From: Mya arenaria
Taxonomy: Eukaryota > Mollusca > Bivalvia > Myida > Myidae
DNA length: 64,000 nt
Reading direction: 5' to 3'
NCBI RefSeq assembly: GCF_026914265.1
Contig: NC_069135.1
Location: 6,031,001 to 6,095,000 of the forward strand
Shown: piece after piece, positions 12,597-24,963 of the stretch
How positions within the stretch are numbered: the stretch's first letter is position 1
Layout: each line of letters begins with the position of its first letter
Notes under the pieces: generated by a model
The model's input: only the letters and a program-made list of their open reading frames with translations
What the model was told of the DNA's origin: nothing
Database searches by the model: none
Position numbers and translations under genes: made by a program

Positions 12597-12693
12597 TAAG
12601 ACTGCGAATAGTTTTAAAAACTTTCGTACAATGTGGGCAAATATATAACCCCTCTGTTTTGGAACCATAATTATAATCACTATCATCAAAATT

Positions 12694-13198
12694 TACATCT
12701 GTGACTGTGCACCACATTTGCACCAAAAAAAGTTTTTTTCTGTAGGGAATCTTAGGATAATTAATTAATAAAATGTTTGTTTTACTCTTTGAAATCATAA
12801 TTGTAAAAAAAAAAAATGTAAAAAAAATCCAGTCAGAGACCGGGTTCGAACCGGTGTCGCCAAAATTGCAGTCTAGTGTCGTATCCATTGTGCTACGGGG
12901 CTTACCTTAAATGGTTGGAATATTTAAGCTATATACCTAACTTGGTAATATCATGTGATAACATCGACTAGCCAATCACACATAAGGAATGAATTTTTCT
13001 AGGAAGGCATACCTAGTTATCTTTTTTTTAATGGAAAAATATGCGAAAACTGCAAAAAATAAATCAATTATTAAATATGTGGTACTTCAGTTAGTAAGTT
13101 TCAATGCATTGTACACATCAATACCAAGTTTATGTCAGTTTTCGACAATTTTCTTCATTTTTTAGCTATTTCATCATACGGAGTACAGCCCCTTTAAT
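12694..13198 (-). mobile_element. TTAA MITE with tRNA-like promoter, copy 2
   Basis: Homologous to the element at 2410-2910 in the same orientation. It shares GCACCAAAAAAAGTTTTTTT, the minus-strand B-box block (here GGGTTCGAACCGG), ATCACACATAAGGAATGAA and the right end CAGCCCCTTTAATTAA. The left terminus is eroded (CTGTGACTGTGCACC). It directly abuts the 32-bp minisatellite. Confidence 0.7.
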
Positions 13199-14100
13199 TA
13201 ATTAATATTAATTTAAAGTCAAACATAATTGGCCCATGATAACATACAATAACTATGAACAGATCAGTTGCTGATTGAAATTAACACTTGCAACATTTCG
13301 GTGCTGGTTATCAGCAGTGCTGATTGAAATAATCTGATATCGGTGAATATCGCCATCAAAGAACTGGCGGAATTCCTGATACTTGCCGAGTTCGTGATAT
13401 TGTATCCCGAATATCCAATCCATGGCTTAAAGGTCTGTGCTATTGTAGAAAAAATAAAGTTGTCAAATTTTAACATGAACCACTGTAAAAAATCCTCAAT
13501 AAAAATTGTAGGGTCGGAAGGAAAAAATAGGGTCGGGGGGGATTGTGGATTTTCTTTATTTTTTCATTATTCTAATTAATGAAATCCCAATTGGTAACCA
13601 CATCCTGTCTTGCAAACAGGCTTTCTTCTCAAATAACATTATAGGGTTTATCCTCATGTGAACAAAATAAAGGATAACAGGGAAAAAAAATTAATTGGGG
13701 AACGTCTGTGGTGCATTCTAGAGCATATCTGGGGCTATTTTAGTCATTTATAACGTCAGGAAAATGTACCTATTTTGACTGCCAAGACGTATTCTTTACT
13801 TGTCTTGATTTGTTTTTTTCTGCATTTTCTTGAAAAAATAAAACCACCAGATATTTTCCCAGGCTTTAAATGAAGTGCTAACCAGAAGGATATACTTTCG
13901 GTTTCATCAAAACAGGAAATATTTATTTACCAGACGATCAAGAAGATTTTCCAGTCGATGAGCTTTTTTCCGTTTGGAGATGCATATAATTTTGATAGAG
14001 ACGTGTCTGTCACGTCAGGAGAAAGACCCGCAGTTTCTGCAGGGCGTGATATTTGTGGGTTTGAACAAGAACATCAAGTGAAGGATTTCAATTTTATTGC
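13199..14100. other. Intergenic, possible transposon-end relic
   Basis: No gene seen. At about 13509-13545 two copies of TAGGGTCGG separated by about 17 bp resemble the sub-terminal TAGGGTCGG motifs in the right end of the transposon ending at 20729, so a decayed relative may sit here. Confidence 0.3.
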
Positions 14101-14385
14101 ATTTTATAATCATACCAGCATGAATTAATAAAAATGAATAAATAATACAATAGATTTTCTATGTGTAAAATGTATTTCATTTGAAGAACATACACTAACA
14201 GGACCAACTACACACTTTACAAGCCTCCACACACATGTCTCAATTTTATTTCGTTTTATAATCATATCAACGTAAATGAATTCATGTGAATAAATAATAC
14301 AGTAATACAAAATCACGAACGTGTCTTATTTTATTACAAGAACATACACTAACAACACTAGTTACACACTTTACTGTCGTACATT
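14101..14385. repeat. Tandem duplication, period about 154 bp
   Basis: AAGAACATACACTAACA at 14184 recurs at 14338, each followed by TACACACTTTAC. TTTATAATCATA with a following AAATAATACA recurs upstream of both. Confidence 0.7.
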
Positions 14386-14387
14386 CT

Positions 14388-14936
14388 AACTAGTATGGCA
14401 ACACATTTACTATCACTCTGGTCGTTGCTCTCGTCCATCATGATACTAAATTTGTTGTCCGGCACAGGCGGGTGACTTTGTGTCGGCGATGGGAGCAAGC
14501 GCCTTTGTTACTATGTTTGTCGCTTTGGTCCATTGGCAGCGGAACTTCTTGGCGATTTCGCTGTCAGGGAACATGTCTTTCACCAAGTCTGTTAAGTGGC
14601 CTGCAATAAAGAACGACAGGTTGTGCTCGGCAATGAATGTCGCGAAGTAGACTTCGGCCCTGTCCACGGGATTGTGGGATGCCAGTTTGAAGAAAGCGTT
14701 CTGGATGCTTGGCGTCGATGACATTGCTTCGGCCTTCGCAAGGTGCATCTTGCTGGTGAGGTGGCGTGTCAGGTCTTTCCTAACACCGCTGCCGATGGAA
14801 ACATCTGTGTTACATGCTGTGCATCGGCCGTTGTCGGTTCCCTTTTTGCTGACGGTGACGCACTTGAACTTTGTCCACACTACACTAAACACCACTTTTG
14901 AATACACACACAAAGCCAATGATAATCCAAGATATG
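14388..14936 (-). pseudogene. hAT-like transposase N-terminal relic with BED-type zinc finger
   Basis: An open frame of 157 codons (14919-14446) contains a zinc-finger-like block CTAC...HLTSKMH, as in BED fingers, followed by AEHNLSFFIAGHLTDLVKDM and a Pro-Asp-Ser-Glu (PDSE) motif typical of hAT-related BED proteins. The frame stops at 14446, but the expected next block, SIMMDESNDQSDSKCVAILV, is present in the frame shifted by one base (about 14445-14390). This is therefore a frameshifted relic. The N-terminal side runs up to the AATA target site of the DNA transposon beginning at 14941. The family name is from remembered similarity. Confidence 0.65.
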
Positions 14937-15254
14937 AATAAGGCCAAAAAAAAAAAATTGTTTGGTTAGGGTTACATCCATTTTTTAGACAGGTAGGGTA
15001 GGTAGGGATTTTTTTTTTTTTTTATTTTTTTTTTTTATAGGCTTTATATATGAAAGTTATTGTTATCATTGGGGAACGATGTAAAAGGTAACCTTCACTA
15101 TAAACTACAATATACCTTTCAGTGATTAAAGGTGCCTTTTGGCTGACATGTGTTCTTATATTTATTTGCCTGTATTATGAAAAACAATAAAATCAGTAAC
15201 AGCATCAGTTTTCTTTAATGTTCTTTTTTCAAGAAACTTGCAATCAGTCTCAAT

Positions 15255-18200
15255 TTACTTCTTTTTACCAAAGGGTCTCATGCAAACAGTTTCAAAATTT
15301 TTGTTCTTGCATAGTACACAAATAGGATAGACAGTCTTAAATTGGAGCTTTAGTGTTTCATCAGTATCAGCACCGGTGACACCACAGTAATAACATCGAT
15401 CAGTTTGAGCTATATCAGAACTGTAATGAATACAGCTGAAGTATGATGTCTCCATGGGGCTGCTACAATCAATGTTCATTCTGACAAACATTTTTCCATG
15501 AAGAGGGTGTTCAGGTGTAGTCAGTGGAGAACCACATGTGTAGTCACCTTCTGACAGAGCTAAAGCCAGTTGAAGTTTTGTTCTTTCATTAAGTCTAGAT
15601 TTTGAGTAGACAAGTCTTGGCTTGTTGCATTCAACACATTCAATGCTGGTTCTTGCATTTTGTGCAGTGTAGACAGAAGCATCGCCTAACAAAGTTTCAT
15701 CTTCTTGGATAAGTTTTGTAAGTGGATTGATTGCAATACTGGATTTAACTTTTGTTGCTTTCTTTCTTTCTGTAGGTTTTTGGAATGTTGGGCGGTCACA
15801 CTCGCTTGTTTCACTACCATACAGTTCATCGAAAGGACGATAATGATTCTTGCTGTCATCAAGCATAGGATCTGGAATCCACTCAAGGTCTAGTGATGAT
15901 GGGCCGCAACACTCGGGATTGTCACACTTTCTAATTTGGAAGCAGTACTGACTCTGTTTGCAGTGCAGGTCCAGCCACTCAGCATATTTCTCAACCTTGT
16001 TTGTTTCAGCTTTTACCAGCCTGTCTGTGTTCATTTGTGGAAAGAGATAGTGAAGGTGTTGTTTCAGAATATCCATTTCTTCCTCACTTGTTGGATACAT
16101 TGCTTCAATGGGTTCATCTTTCAAGGAAAGCCGTTTGAATCTGTTCTCGATAACTTCCCTTAATGGTTCAATTGCTACTTCCCACTGCTCTTTGATCTCT
16201 GGTTTGTCAACGGCAACTTTGCGAATGCTATCCATCGAGTTGCATTTGCGTATGCAATTCTCAACTTCATCAGTCGATTTCTGACGGGAAAGGGCACAGT
16301 TCTGTAGACCAATATTCAAAATTGACATGATCCTCTCTGCAGGGTTTGTGTAGCTTTGACCGGGAGCACATCTGCATGCTACAAACATATCGAGATCAAG
16401 TTCCTTGAACATGCAGATAGATGCACATTTGACGTGCTCAAGTGTATTACGATGATCAGTTCCACCATCAGTAAATTTAAGCAGGACCTTTGGTTTGCTG
16501 TCTTCTTTCTTAACAAGTCTGACCAGGGTAGCCGCATGCCGCATGGGATTCGAAGACTGGAAGATGGAGTCGTTGATTACAGTTGTCACCTTCCCCCTGT
16601 AGAATGATTTCTCAACTGAATCCGGAACATCACATTTCATGTAGACCGAGGGAGTCAAGGAGCCTTTATGGTGCATATCATGATCAGCTGCTACAAGGGT
16701 ACTGGTTGAAGGCGTTAAAGTCTTCTTTCCCCGCACTCCAGTCGATAAAACCATATCTGGCTCTCCAAATGGTACCTTTGCTTTGTCATCACAAAAGAAC
16801 AATGCGCAGTCATTACCCAGTCTAACAGCAAAACTCCGAAGGTATTTGAACAAAGCAGATGTGTAATGGTCATCTGGATAAGAAACTCTCAACTGACGTC
16901 GCTGTATTTTGTATTGAATTGGCAATTTAGATGTGAAACTTAAAGCAGTCTTGGCATACGGGTTTCTAGGCATAAACTGCAGTCGAACAAGTGACGAAGA
17001 AGGAATATCTGTGCCTGCTGGACATCTCTCTTTGGCTTGTGATATAAGATCTTTCACTGACATGTATTGGGACATGTGAGCCTGGCTATGTCGTCTGTCA
17101 TCTGCTGCCGTGTTCTCATGTATGATTTCTCCAAGCTTGGAAAAAAACTCATCAAATGTACCAGTTGGGCGTCCTGGGTTTAATTTCCTGAGATCAGTGA
17201 GAAGTCCAGTTTCACCCATGACGATCATTTGTAACCTCAGTTGTGTGTCTGGATGTGAAGCTGCTGTTGCATCTAATGTTAGGTCTTTATAAATCATATC
17301 AAGAACAGATGGTTGAATATTTGCAATATTCTTGATTCCCCTTTTGAAGTTTTGTTTCATCATACGTGTATGATATTCAGGGAGTTTCGGTGTGATTTTT
17401 AGGATATTTGTAGCTGCATCTGTCTGTTTTTGAATGTCATTTCTATTTTCATGAGCTTTAAAAAAACACCAAGTTGTTAGTATAGCTCCTCCTGGACAAT
17501 ACTTGATAACATCAACATCAACTGACAATTGAAGCCCTTCAAAATATCGCAGCCTCTGAATATTTTCATCAAATGGGACATCAGTATGTAATGATTCATC
17601 AAAAAAGACTGGTTCATTGTAGTCTGCTAAGCTAACTGCTTTGTCAAGAGGCTTATATTTTGGCTTTACTTCTGATCCTGTCTTAAGAATTGTAAACACA
17701 CTACAGTTTTCTGCAAGGGGACGTGCGGGATGATCAAGGTTTCTGTTGTGTTCAGACTTTTCCAATTGCTTCAGCAAATATCTGTGGTATGACCATAAGC
17801 TGTCTGCAAGTCCTTTAACATCTGTGTACATTTTCTCCCAGGCAGCTGAAGTTCTCATTATTGGCTTTGTACATAAACTGTAAAGGACTTCAGCTTGGCT
17901 TTTAAGGCCCAAAGAATCAAGTGGTTGAGCCTTTAGTTTTTTACGCCTGTGATCATTAAAGCCCTGGAAGTCATCAAATGCTACTGGTATTGATGACACA
18001 GATGCCTCTCTCTTGCTTCTGTCATTAATCACACTGTGCTGATTGGTGATGTACCACAGCGCGTTGGATAGAACCTGAAAAAAGAGCAGATGATCCATTT
18101 GATTAGAAGCAGCTTTTGTCATACAAAATACATTATATTATATATAAAAACACACTTATTGTTAAATTTCAAACAGATATTTCTGATATCAAACAAATAG

Positions 18201-20420
18201 TTTAATAGTGTCACCTTCTGTCTTTATTTAATATAAAAAAATGTTTAAAGGTTTTAAGTAAAATCTTTCTCTTTATAAAGGTAAGTGAAATCTTTCTAAA
18301 TCAATTTAAATTTTATTAATACTATTTAAAGCTGGTGTATTGTAGAAACTGTCTTCTAAAGTTGTCATTCAAGGAAGCAGTTTATAGGACTCTAGAAGTG
18401 GTCTTTCAGTGGTATTTTATATACTATAAAGGTTCGACTACAGTATGTTGTTTACATACCTGTATAACAAACTTGCATGTTAAGATGTAATAAAAGTTAG
18501 GAATATATTTGTAAAACATGTTGAAGACTATCTTTGAGACAGACAAACTAGTATTACACTAAGCCCTTTCCCACAAAAAGCAAGACAATTTCATAACTCT
18601 ACAACTACAGGAGAATACCAAGCCAAGAGAAAGCATTACATAATGAGTGTTTGACAGTGTCGAAAGAGCTTGCAGCACCTTTGCTATTTAAAGATTGCAT
18701 GTAAAATTTTAAGTTATATTACAGTCCGGAAATTATGACTGTTGTTTGGTTATTTAATAATATGAATTTAATAACTAATATAATATACATATACTTCTTT
18801 TAGAAATACTTTCATTCTAAACAGAAAAAGTGAAACCTCACATTGAACATTTTAAAGTATCAGTAGTAATAGAAACAGTAAATAGCAGCAGCAGCAGCAG
18901 TAGAAGTGGTTGTGTTGGTAGTGTTAGTAGTGGAAGTAGCATACTACAATATATATAAATACGAGGAAATACATGTATACTGAACCTTGTGAATGCCTGT
19001 ACAAAACATTCAATTGATACTTTTACATGTAATATTAAACAAATAATAAAAAAGAATGTTTTATAAAAATACACTAAATTTAAGACCTCTTGACTTATTA
19101 AAGAAAGGGAGACAGTAAATGATATTAAAGCTTTTCTTCCAGTATTTTAAAATGTCCCGGAAAGTTTTGAGGGAATCAAGATACAGTTTCAAATTTAATG
19201 ACAAACTTTTTTGTCCTACAGACTGTAATAAATATTCAATTAAACAACTAAAATTTAACTTGAAAACCATAAAACATTACTACAACCTGAAGCATACCTG
19301 TGTGAAATAACTGCCTTCCTTATTCGCATCGTGAAACTTCAATGATCTCTCCGCCATCATATCTATGATTTTGTTATACATCTCATCTTTCCTCGAAAGC
19401 CCGATCTCGAAAGGTACACCACTACTGTAAATTATACAAAATTTGTGTTAAATGAGGAAAATATTTTTTTATCATAGCACTATACATCTTAGATTAAGAT
19501 TAAGTCTTAAAGAATATTTTTTAAGTCTTAAAGAATAATTTTTAATAATTGTCTCCACTGCAGATTGAAGACTGAAAATATTAAGAACATTTAAATGTTT
19601 TATTTGGCTTTTTGAGACGAAATTTAAACCAATCAATAAATACACCTTGATGTTTTTTTGTTTGGCAATGACAGCAACTGTGATCTGGCACTCATCATAA
19701 CCTGAAAGGCATTGCCTTGCGCTTTGCTGGGTGGATCTGAACACCCCGCCTCTTGTTCAGACCCTGCATCATCTGCTGGAAGACATCTGTAAAGATAGAT
19801 ACATAAAACATGACTGACTTTGTTATATTTGTTCAACTAAACAGATGAATTCAATAGTATAGACATCATGGCACACAGAAGATCAGAGGTTCGGGTCCTG
19901 ACTTCAGGGCTATATTGGTAGGGCAATGGCAAGTTACTATATAACAAGGACTGAGGTTTCAAATACTGGTTGAGCCTTCACATATTTACCAAAACTGCCA
20001 CACAGATATTAAGCTTTGGAATTTTTCAATGACAATGCTAGATTCTAAATAATATATATATATATACCTCAGATTTATTTCAATTTTTATATCGATTATT
20101 TGTTTGACTTTGAGGGACTTTAAACTCTTTAGAATTGTAAAAATATACTAGAAAAATTACTTCAATTGAATGAATTTGTTGTCTGGGAATTTCTCCAGGA
20201 GCAGTAGAATTGGTGCCTGATAAATCAGACTTTCATCAGAGTCATCAAGAGTTGTCCATGGCCCCTCTGGTTTAGCTGCCATAGAAATTTCCATCGCGAA
20301 ATCCATGCACCGAAACTCATTCTCGAGTTGAACAAATGTTATTTTGGATGAGATAACTTTGAAAACGCGCTCCACGGGCCCATGGTCGCATTTTGCTTTG
20401 ATTACTGTTACGATCGACAT
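15255..20420 (-). CDS. Four-exon DDE/RNase-H-fold transposase (1115 aa)
   Basis: Exons (minus): 20420-20161, 19786-19646, 19424-19298, 18074-15255. Every junction is GT/AG and phases match (2, 1, 0), giving 3348 bases including TAA. The ATG at 20420 is the first after an in-frame TAA about 40 bases upstream. A candidate catalytic triad is D605 or D606 (FFCDDKAKVPFG), D712 (KFTDGGTDHR) and E756 (NPAERIMS), with 43 residues between the last two as usual for DDE enzymes. Near the C terminus are CxxC pairs at about residues 987, 1069 and 1097 (CVEC, CYYC, CVLC), probably a zinc-binding domain for DNA or end recognition. A polyadenylation-like AATAAA (minus) lies near 15163, about 90 bases past the stop. 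No stop or frameshift was seen. It likely catalyses excision and integration of the surrounding element. Host domestication is possible, but intact TIRs argue against it. Confidence 0.85.
18884..18900. repeat. Short CAG/AGC trinucleotide run
   Basis: About six AGC units inside intron 3 of the transposase gene, followed by a diverged AGTAGTGGTAGT-like tract. Confidence 0.8.
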
Positions 20421-20733
20421 GCCTTTCTCTCTGTCCGAAACATGCTTGTTACATGGTTATCGAACGCTTATTAAATCAGAGTAAAAATCGTCATGTGAGT
20501 GATCATGGTGAACAAGCGCTTATTGATTCACTGACTAAAAAGCGTTCACAGTATCGGAGCGGGAACCTGCAGATGTTAAAGAACGAAAAGTAGCGCAAAG
20601 ATCGAAAAGTTGTGAAAAGCGCGAAAATATATTTATTTTTTTTACAGGGCAATAAAAACGGTAGGGTCGGCCCCTATTTCGTAGGTAGGGTCGGGTAACC
20701 CGAACCAAAAGTATTTTTTTTTTAGGCCTAATA

Positions 20734-21059
20734 TACACAACGATAGTTCGAAAAAAAGTTCAAAACACTAAAATTCCTTATGGACGCGTCAGTTGTTTAA
20801 AGTATAACAACATATCAACTTTGAAATTTGAATGGAATATGGGATGTTTTCCATGTTTTAATTTTTATTTTTTTTCCTCATTTTGTCACTTTCTTTGAAC
20901 TTACCTTCATGCTCGTTTGTCGGTAAAATGTGTGAAAAATATCAATTCATCAATTAAAAGCTATCATTCATAAGACCAAACAAATCCATATAAAAACAAT
21001 GAATTTGTATACAAGAACCCTCCCCGACTCGTTAAGCACAACAATTGGCCAATAGATCA
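20734..21059. other. Intergenic flank of the transposon
   Basis: AT-rich, with no gene or clear repeat. Confidence 0.4.
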
Positions 21060-21508
21060 ATTATCGGGTGATTGACGATGACCTCAACGACTCGTCTGTC
21101 GGTCAGTCTGTCTGTCGGTCGGTCTGTCGGTTTTCATGGTTTCCGGACGATAACTCATGAAAGGCTTGACAGATTTGAACAATTTTTGGTACACAGGTGT
21201 AACATCAGAAGATACAGGTCAAGTTCGATATTGGGGCTGGTGGGGCCAAGGTCAAGGTCACTGTTACTAAAAATAGAAAAACGGTTTCCGGACGATAACT
21301 CATGAAAGGCTAGTTTTTCTTGTCAGCAGTACGTGTAACTTCTAAATTACTCAACAGATTTAAATAAAACACTACATGCATGATAAAAGAAGATGCAGTG
21401 TGCAGTAACCTTGGAGTTATGGCCTCTTTTCAAACGAATGGTTTGCCATTCCTGTGTCCAGGCGGCATTTGGGGGTATTCATCACTCCTGTGACAGCTCT
21501 AGTTTGTT
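21060..21508. repeat. Dispersed repeat family D, copy 1
   Basis: Begins near a CGGTCGGTCTGTCGG simple repeat, carries GGTTTCCGGACGATAACTCA twice, and ends TATTCATCACTCCTGTGACA then GCTCTAGTTT. A second copy at about 25435-25592 shares TTTTCTTGTCAGCAGT, ATGGCCTCTTTTCAAA and the same GTGACAGCTCTAGT end; a decayed end lies near 33990-34022. The 3' end resembles the GACAGCTCTTGTTT ends of the Helentron-like elements in this window. Confidence 0.55.
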
Positions 21509-22515
21509 GAGGAATTGTCATGTTCTTGGAATTTTTGTTGTGCAAACTTTAACCCTGGCTATACTTAAAACAAATGTTCAAGACATTCAAATTTCAAATT
21601 CAAATTCAAAATTACAGTTAAGGTAAGTGCTAAACTGGGTGCTTTAAAATTGATATGACAATATCCTACACAGTGATCTCCCCTGATAAACTAAAAAGAA
21701 TGAATAACTGCAACTGCCCTGAATTGGCTACTTTCCACCCTTCATAACTTATGGCATACTGGCTGATAGGCAAGTTAATCAAGACTGAATCCAATGCATA
21801 TAAAACTTGGTGTCAATGTATTTTTGATCTGCAGATTTTCGCAGTAGAAAATTGGATCTTCAATCAGATTCTTTGTAAAGCTTAATCATTGGCTTGTCCA
21901 ATGTTGAATCTATCAGGCACAAGGTTGCACCAGTGTACACATGTTATAGGTTTTGATCAAGTCTAATCAAACATGGCAGCATGGTTGTGGATAGATTCGC
22001 TTAAAAAAATGTCATGAAACTAGTGAAACAACTAATGTCAGGCTTAATTAATATAAGAACCTGGCAATTGTCACCTTGGTGTAAAAAGTCATGAAACTTA
22101 CATTTATTTTTTAGCAAAAAAAACATCATATTATTTGAATCACTAATTTTAAAATCCTGCTAAATTTTAAAAGCTATCTTAGTATATTTTTTTCTCAAAA
22201 ATATTTTGTGCAAAAAATCCTGTTTCGGTTGATCAATTTATTAATTTTATATTTTATAACAAAATTAAACAAGCATAAAAATCATAGCATATTTTATCAT
22301 TGATATTGCAAATCTTCTGTTGAAAAGAAAAGTATATTAAGTGCACTTGCTTGAGTTTTTGTGCTAAGATTTTAAGTATTTTACTTAACTAGTGTAAGTT
22401 TTTGTAACCAAAAAAATAATTTTAAAGGATTAAATCAAGTGGAATTTTATGTATATCAAATTAAATACAGTTGTTAATACTAAATATTTTGACAAGAAAA
22501 TATGTAAATCATTTT
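21509..22515. other. Intergenic, no feature recognised
   Basis: AT-rich with no supported gene. Confidence 0.4.
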
Positions 22516-23793
22516 TAGCTCGACTATTCGAAGAATAGGTGGGCTATACTACTCGCCCCAGCGTCGGCGTCCGGTTAAAGTTTTAGGGCAAGTTGGGATT
22601 TTCACTTATAAGTCCAATACCCTACATTCAATTGACTAAATACTTCACACAGTTGTTCAGGGCCATCACATGATGAGGTTACATAACTCCATATTATCCT
22701 AAATACAAGTTATGACCCCTGATTGACTTAGGTTAAAGTCTTAGGGCAGGTTAAAGTTTTCGGGCAAGTTGGGATTTTCATTTAAAACTCCAATACCATT
22801 CATATAATTAACTAAATACGTCACACAGATGTTCAGAGCCATCACATAATGAGGTTAGATAACTCCATATTATTCTTTACACAGATTATGGCCCCTGATT
22901 GACTATGAAACTTAGTTAAAGTTTTAGGGCAAGTTGGAATATGTATTAATAACTTCTATATCCTTTGTTCAATTGACTTAATACTTCACGCAGTTGTTCA
23001 GGACCATCACACAATGAGGTTACATAACTCCATATTATCCTAAATACAAGTTATGACCCCTGATTGACTTAGGTTAAAGTCTTAGGGCAGGTTAAAGTTT
23101 TCGGGCAAGTTGGGATTTTCATTTAAAACTCCAATACCATTCATTCAATTGACTAAATACTTCACACAGATGTTCAGAGCCATCACATAATGAGGTTAGA
23201 TAACTCCATATTATATTTTATACAAATTATGGCCCCTGATTGACTATGGAACTTGTTTAATAACTTCTATACCCTTCATTCAATTGACTTAATACTTCAC
23301 ACAATTGTTCAGGACCATCACCCAATGAAGTTACATAACTCCATATCCTTAATACAAGTTATGGCCCCTGATTGACTTAGGTTAAAGTTTTAGGCAAGTA
23401 AAGTTAAGGGCAAGTTGGGATTTTAATAAAAAAAACTTCTATATCGTTCATTAAATGCACTTAATAAATTTCAAAATTATTTACGACCTTCTAAGGAGAA
23501 ACATAACTCCGTTTTAAGCCTAATACAAATTATGGCCCTTGAATTATTTTTTTTATTATTATTATTTTTTTTTAATTTCCTTTATTGAATTTTTTTTTTT
23601 ATTATTATTATTTTTTTTTAATTTCCTTTATTGTTTGGGCAGGCTGGTGGGAGGGCAGCATCAAAGTCACCTTATATATCGAATAATTTTAGTTAGGTTT
23701 GACATAAAGAGACCAAACTTGGTATTATTAAACCGTTATTGTATTCTAAGTCAAACAGCATAGTCGAGCGCGCTGTCTTACGACGGCTCTTGT
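22516..23793 (+). mobile_element. Helentron-like non-autonomous element, family A copy 1
   Basis: The 5' end is TTAGCTCGACTATTCGAAGA. Sub-terminal inverted repeats GCTCGACTAT (22518-22527) and ATAGTCGAGC (23760-23769) match exactly. The 3' end carries the hairpin GCTGTC-TTAC-GACGGC (23772-23787) followed by TCTTGTT. Internally there are three to four diverged tandem units containing GTTAAAGTTTTAGGGCAAGT, TTGTTCAGGACCATCAC and ATAACTCCATATTAT. No transposase ORF is present. This architecture (sub-terminal inverted repeats, internal tandem units, 3' hairpin, T-rich flank) is that of Helentron-associated elements (HINEs). Two TTATTATTATTTTTTTTTAA-type low-complexity tracts lie at 23545-23630. 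Confidence 0.7.
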
Positions 23794-24297
23794 TTTTTTT
23801 GCCATTTCCATTATACCGTTACAGTGAGTACTTCTTCATCCAAGGTGACACAATTTTCTTCCACCTCAGATAAGTAGATCCAATAATTTAACCATGCTAG
23901 AAATTCTTATCTTGCCCATGGGCGAAGATAAAATGCCTGTATGGAACTCCTTTTTAATGGTTGCCACATTGTAATTACCTCCCTTGTTGAAGATTGTCAT
24001 CTGTAGCATCATGGAAAACTTGTCTTGTGGCAATATTTAGAATGCTAATCAATTATTTCTCGCTTCAAATGTCACCATAAAACAGTTTTCACGCACCTTT
24101 CAAAAAATATTGCTTCACTCTCCTCAGAACTATTTAAAGACCGATTTGACTGTTAACATAACCCGAATCACTGCGCGCATATCCATGACAATAATGAAGT
24201 ATCACATATCCATACGCATTTATTTTCCCAAAGCACAAAAGAGTTCCAGCAAAAAAATACATGTTTACTTAATTTTGTTTAACTGAAATGGGAGAAA

Positions 24298-24430
24298 AAG
24301 TATCTTCCATAGCCGCTCATGAACGATAGGTTCATTCCCGATCCTCGGTAAACCTTGTTTCCACAAAACACCCTACGCTCGGGTAGGAATGAACCTATCA
24401 AACACTCTCGGTCATGGCAGATACTTATAA
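24298..24430. repeat. Foldback inverted repeat
   Basis: The left arm AAGTATCTTCCAT...GATAGGTTCATTCC is mirrored on the other strand by AAGTATCTGCCAT...GATAGGTTCATTCC. Together they form an imperfect stem of about 45 bp per arm around a loop of about 35 bp containing the CGG/CTCGGG motifs. It is probably a small foldback transposon or a palindromic MITE. Confidence 0.6.
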
Positions 24431-24963
24431 TCTCAGTTAAGGTGACACAATTATCTCAGTTAATGCCATTGTAGAAAATTGAGTGTTTAGTGCTGCTGGA
24501 CTAGGAGTTAAGGGCATGTTTGCAAAGGGGTTCTTATCTTCTATGTACGAGACCCTTTGGATGTGGGGCCACCACAGGGCAAGTGGGTGTCCACGCAGAA
24601 GTTGTTAAACAATCTGTTGAACAAATTGTTTTTGTCCGTCATATGGGTGTCCCAGAAAGTGAGTCACAAATACCTCTTGCGATGATGTCCATTTGGACGG
24701 GGATACCTCCTGGTCCTGCATTATGTATCCTGCAGAAGACCTGGTAGTACCCATTGTAATATGAAATATGTCTCAACTGTCCCCTGCATATTATTATCCC
24801 AGTCATTCATTAAGTTTATTGAACTGTTGTTGTATTATTTATGTAAATTTTCTCTGTTTGGATATTGATATAAGAGATTTAGATACATTGACCTTTAAGC
24901 TACTTTATTTCATTTCAGGTCTTCCTTCGGCAGTGCAGCACTTCTTTCGAATACTAGACTAAG

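Larger units (their letters stand above)
14941..20729 (-). mobile_element. Complete DNA transposon with TIRs, AATA target duplication and DDE transposase
   Basis: The left end reads AGGCCAAAAAAAAAAAA then TTTGGTTAGGGTTAC; the right end, on the other strand, reads AGGCCTAAAAAAAAAA then TTTTGGTTCGGGTTACC. These are terminal inverted repeats of about 36 bp. AATA precedes the left end (14937-14940) and follows the right end (20730-20733), consistent with a 4-bp target duplication. The right end also holds two TAGGGTCGG motifs. The 5.8-kb element contains one four-exon gene on the minus strand (15255-20420) and little else. A 4-bp duplication is compatible with superfamilies such as Academ, but I cannot assign the superfamily by eye. 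The intact ends and uninterrupted frame suggest a recently active or still active copy. Confidence 0.8.

Noticed and set aside
14672..14941. 89-codon plus-strand open frame opposite the hAT relic
   Set aside because: Antisense shadow of the minus-strand hAT-like coding sequence.
24520..24747. 75-codon plus-strand open frame as a protein gene
   Set aside because: No recognisable domain, and a strong GTGAGT donor lies within it; treated at most as part of a possible non-coding exon.
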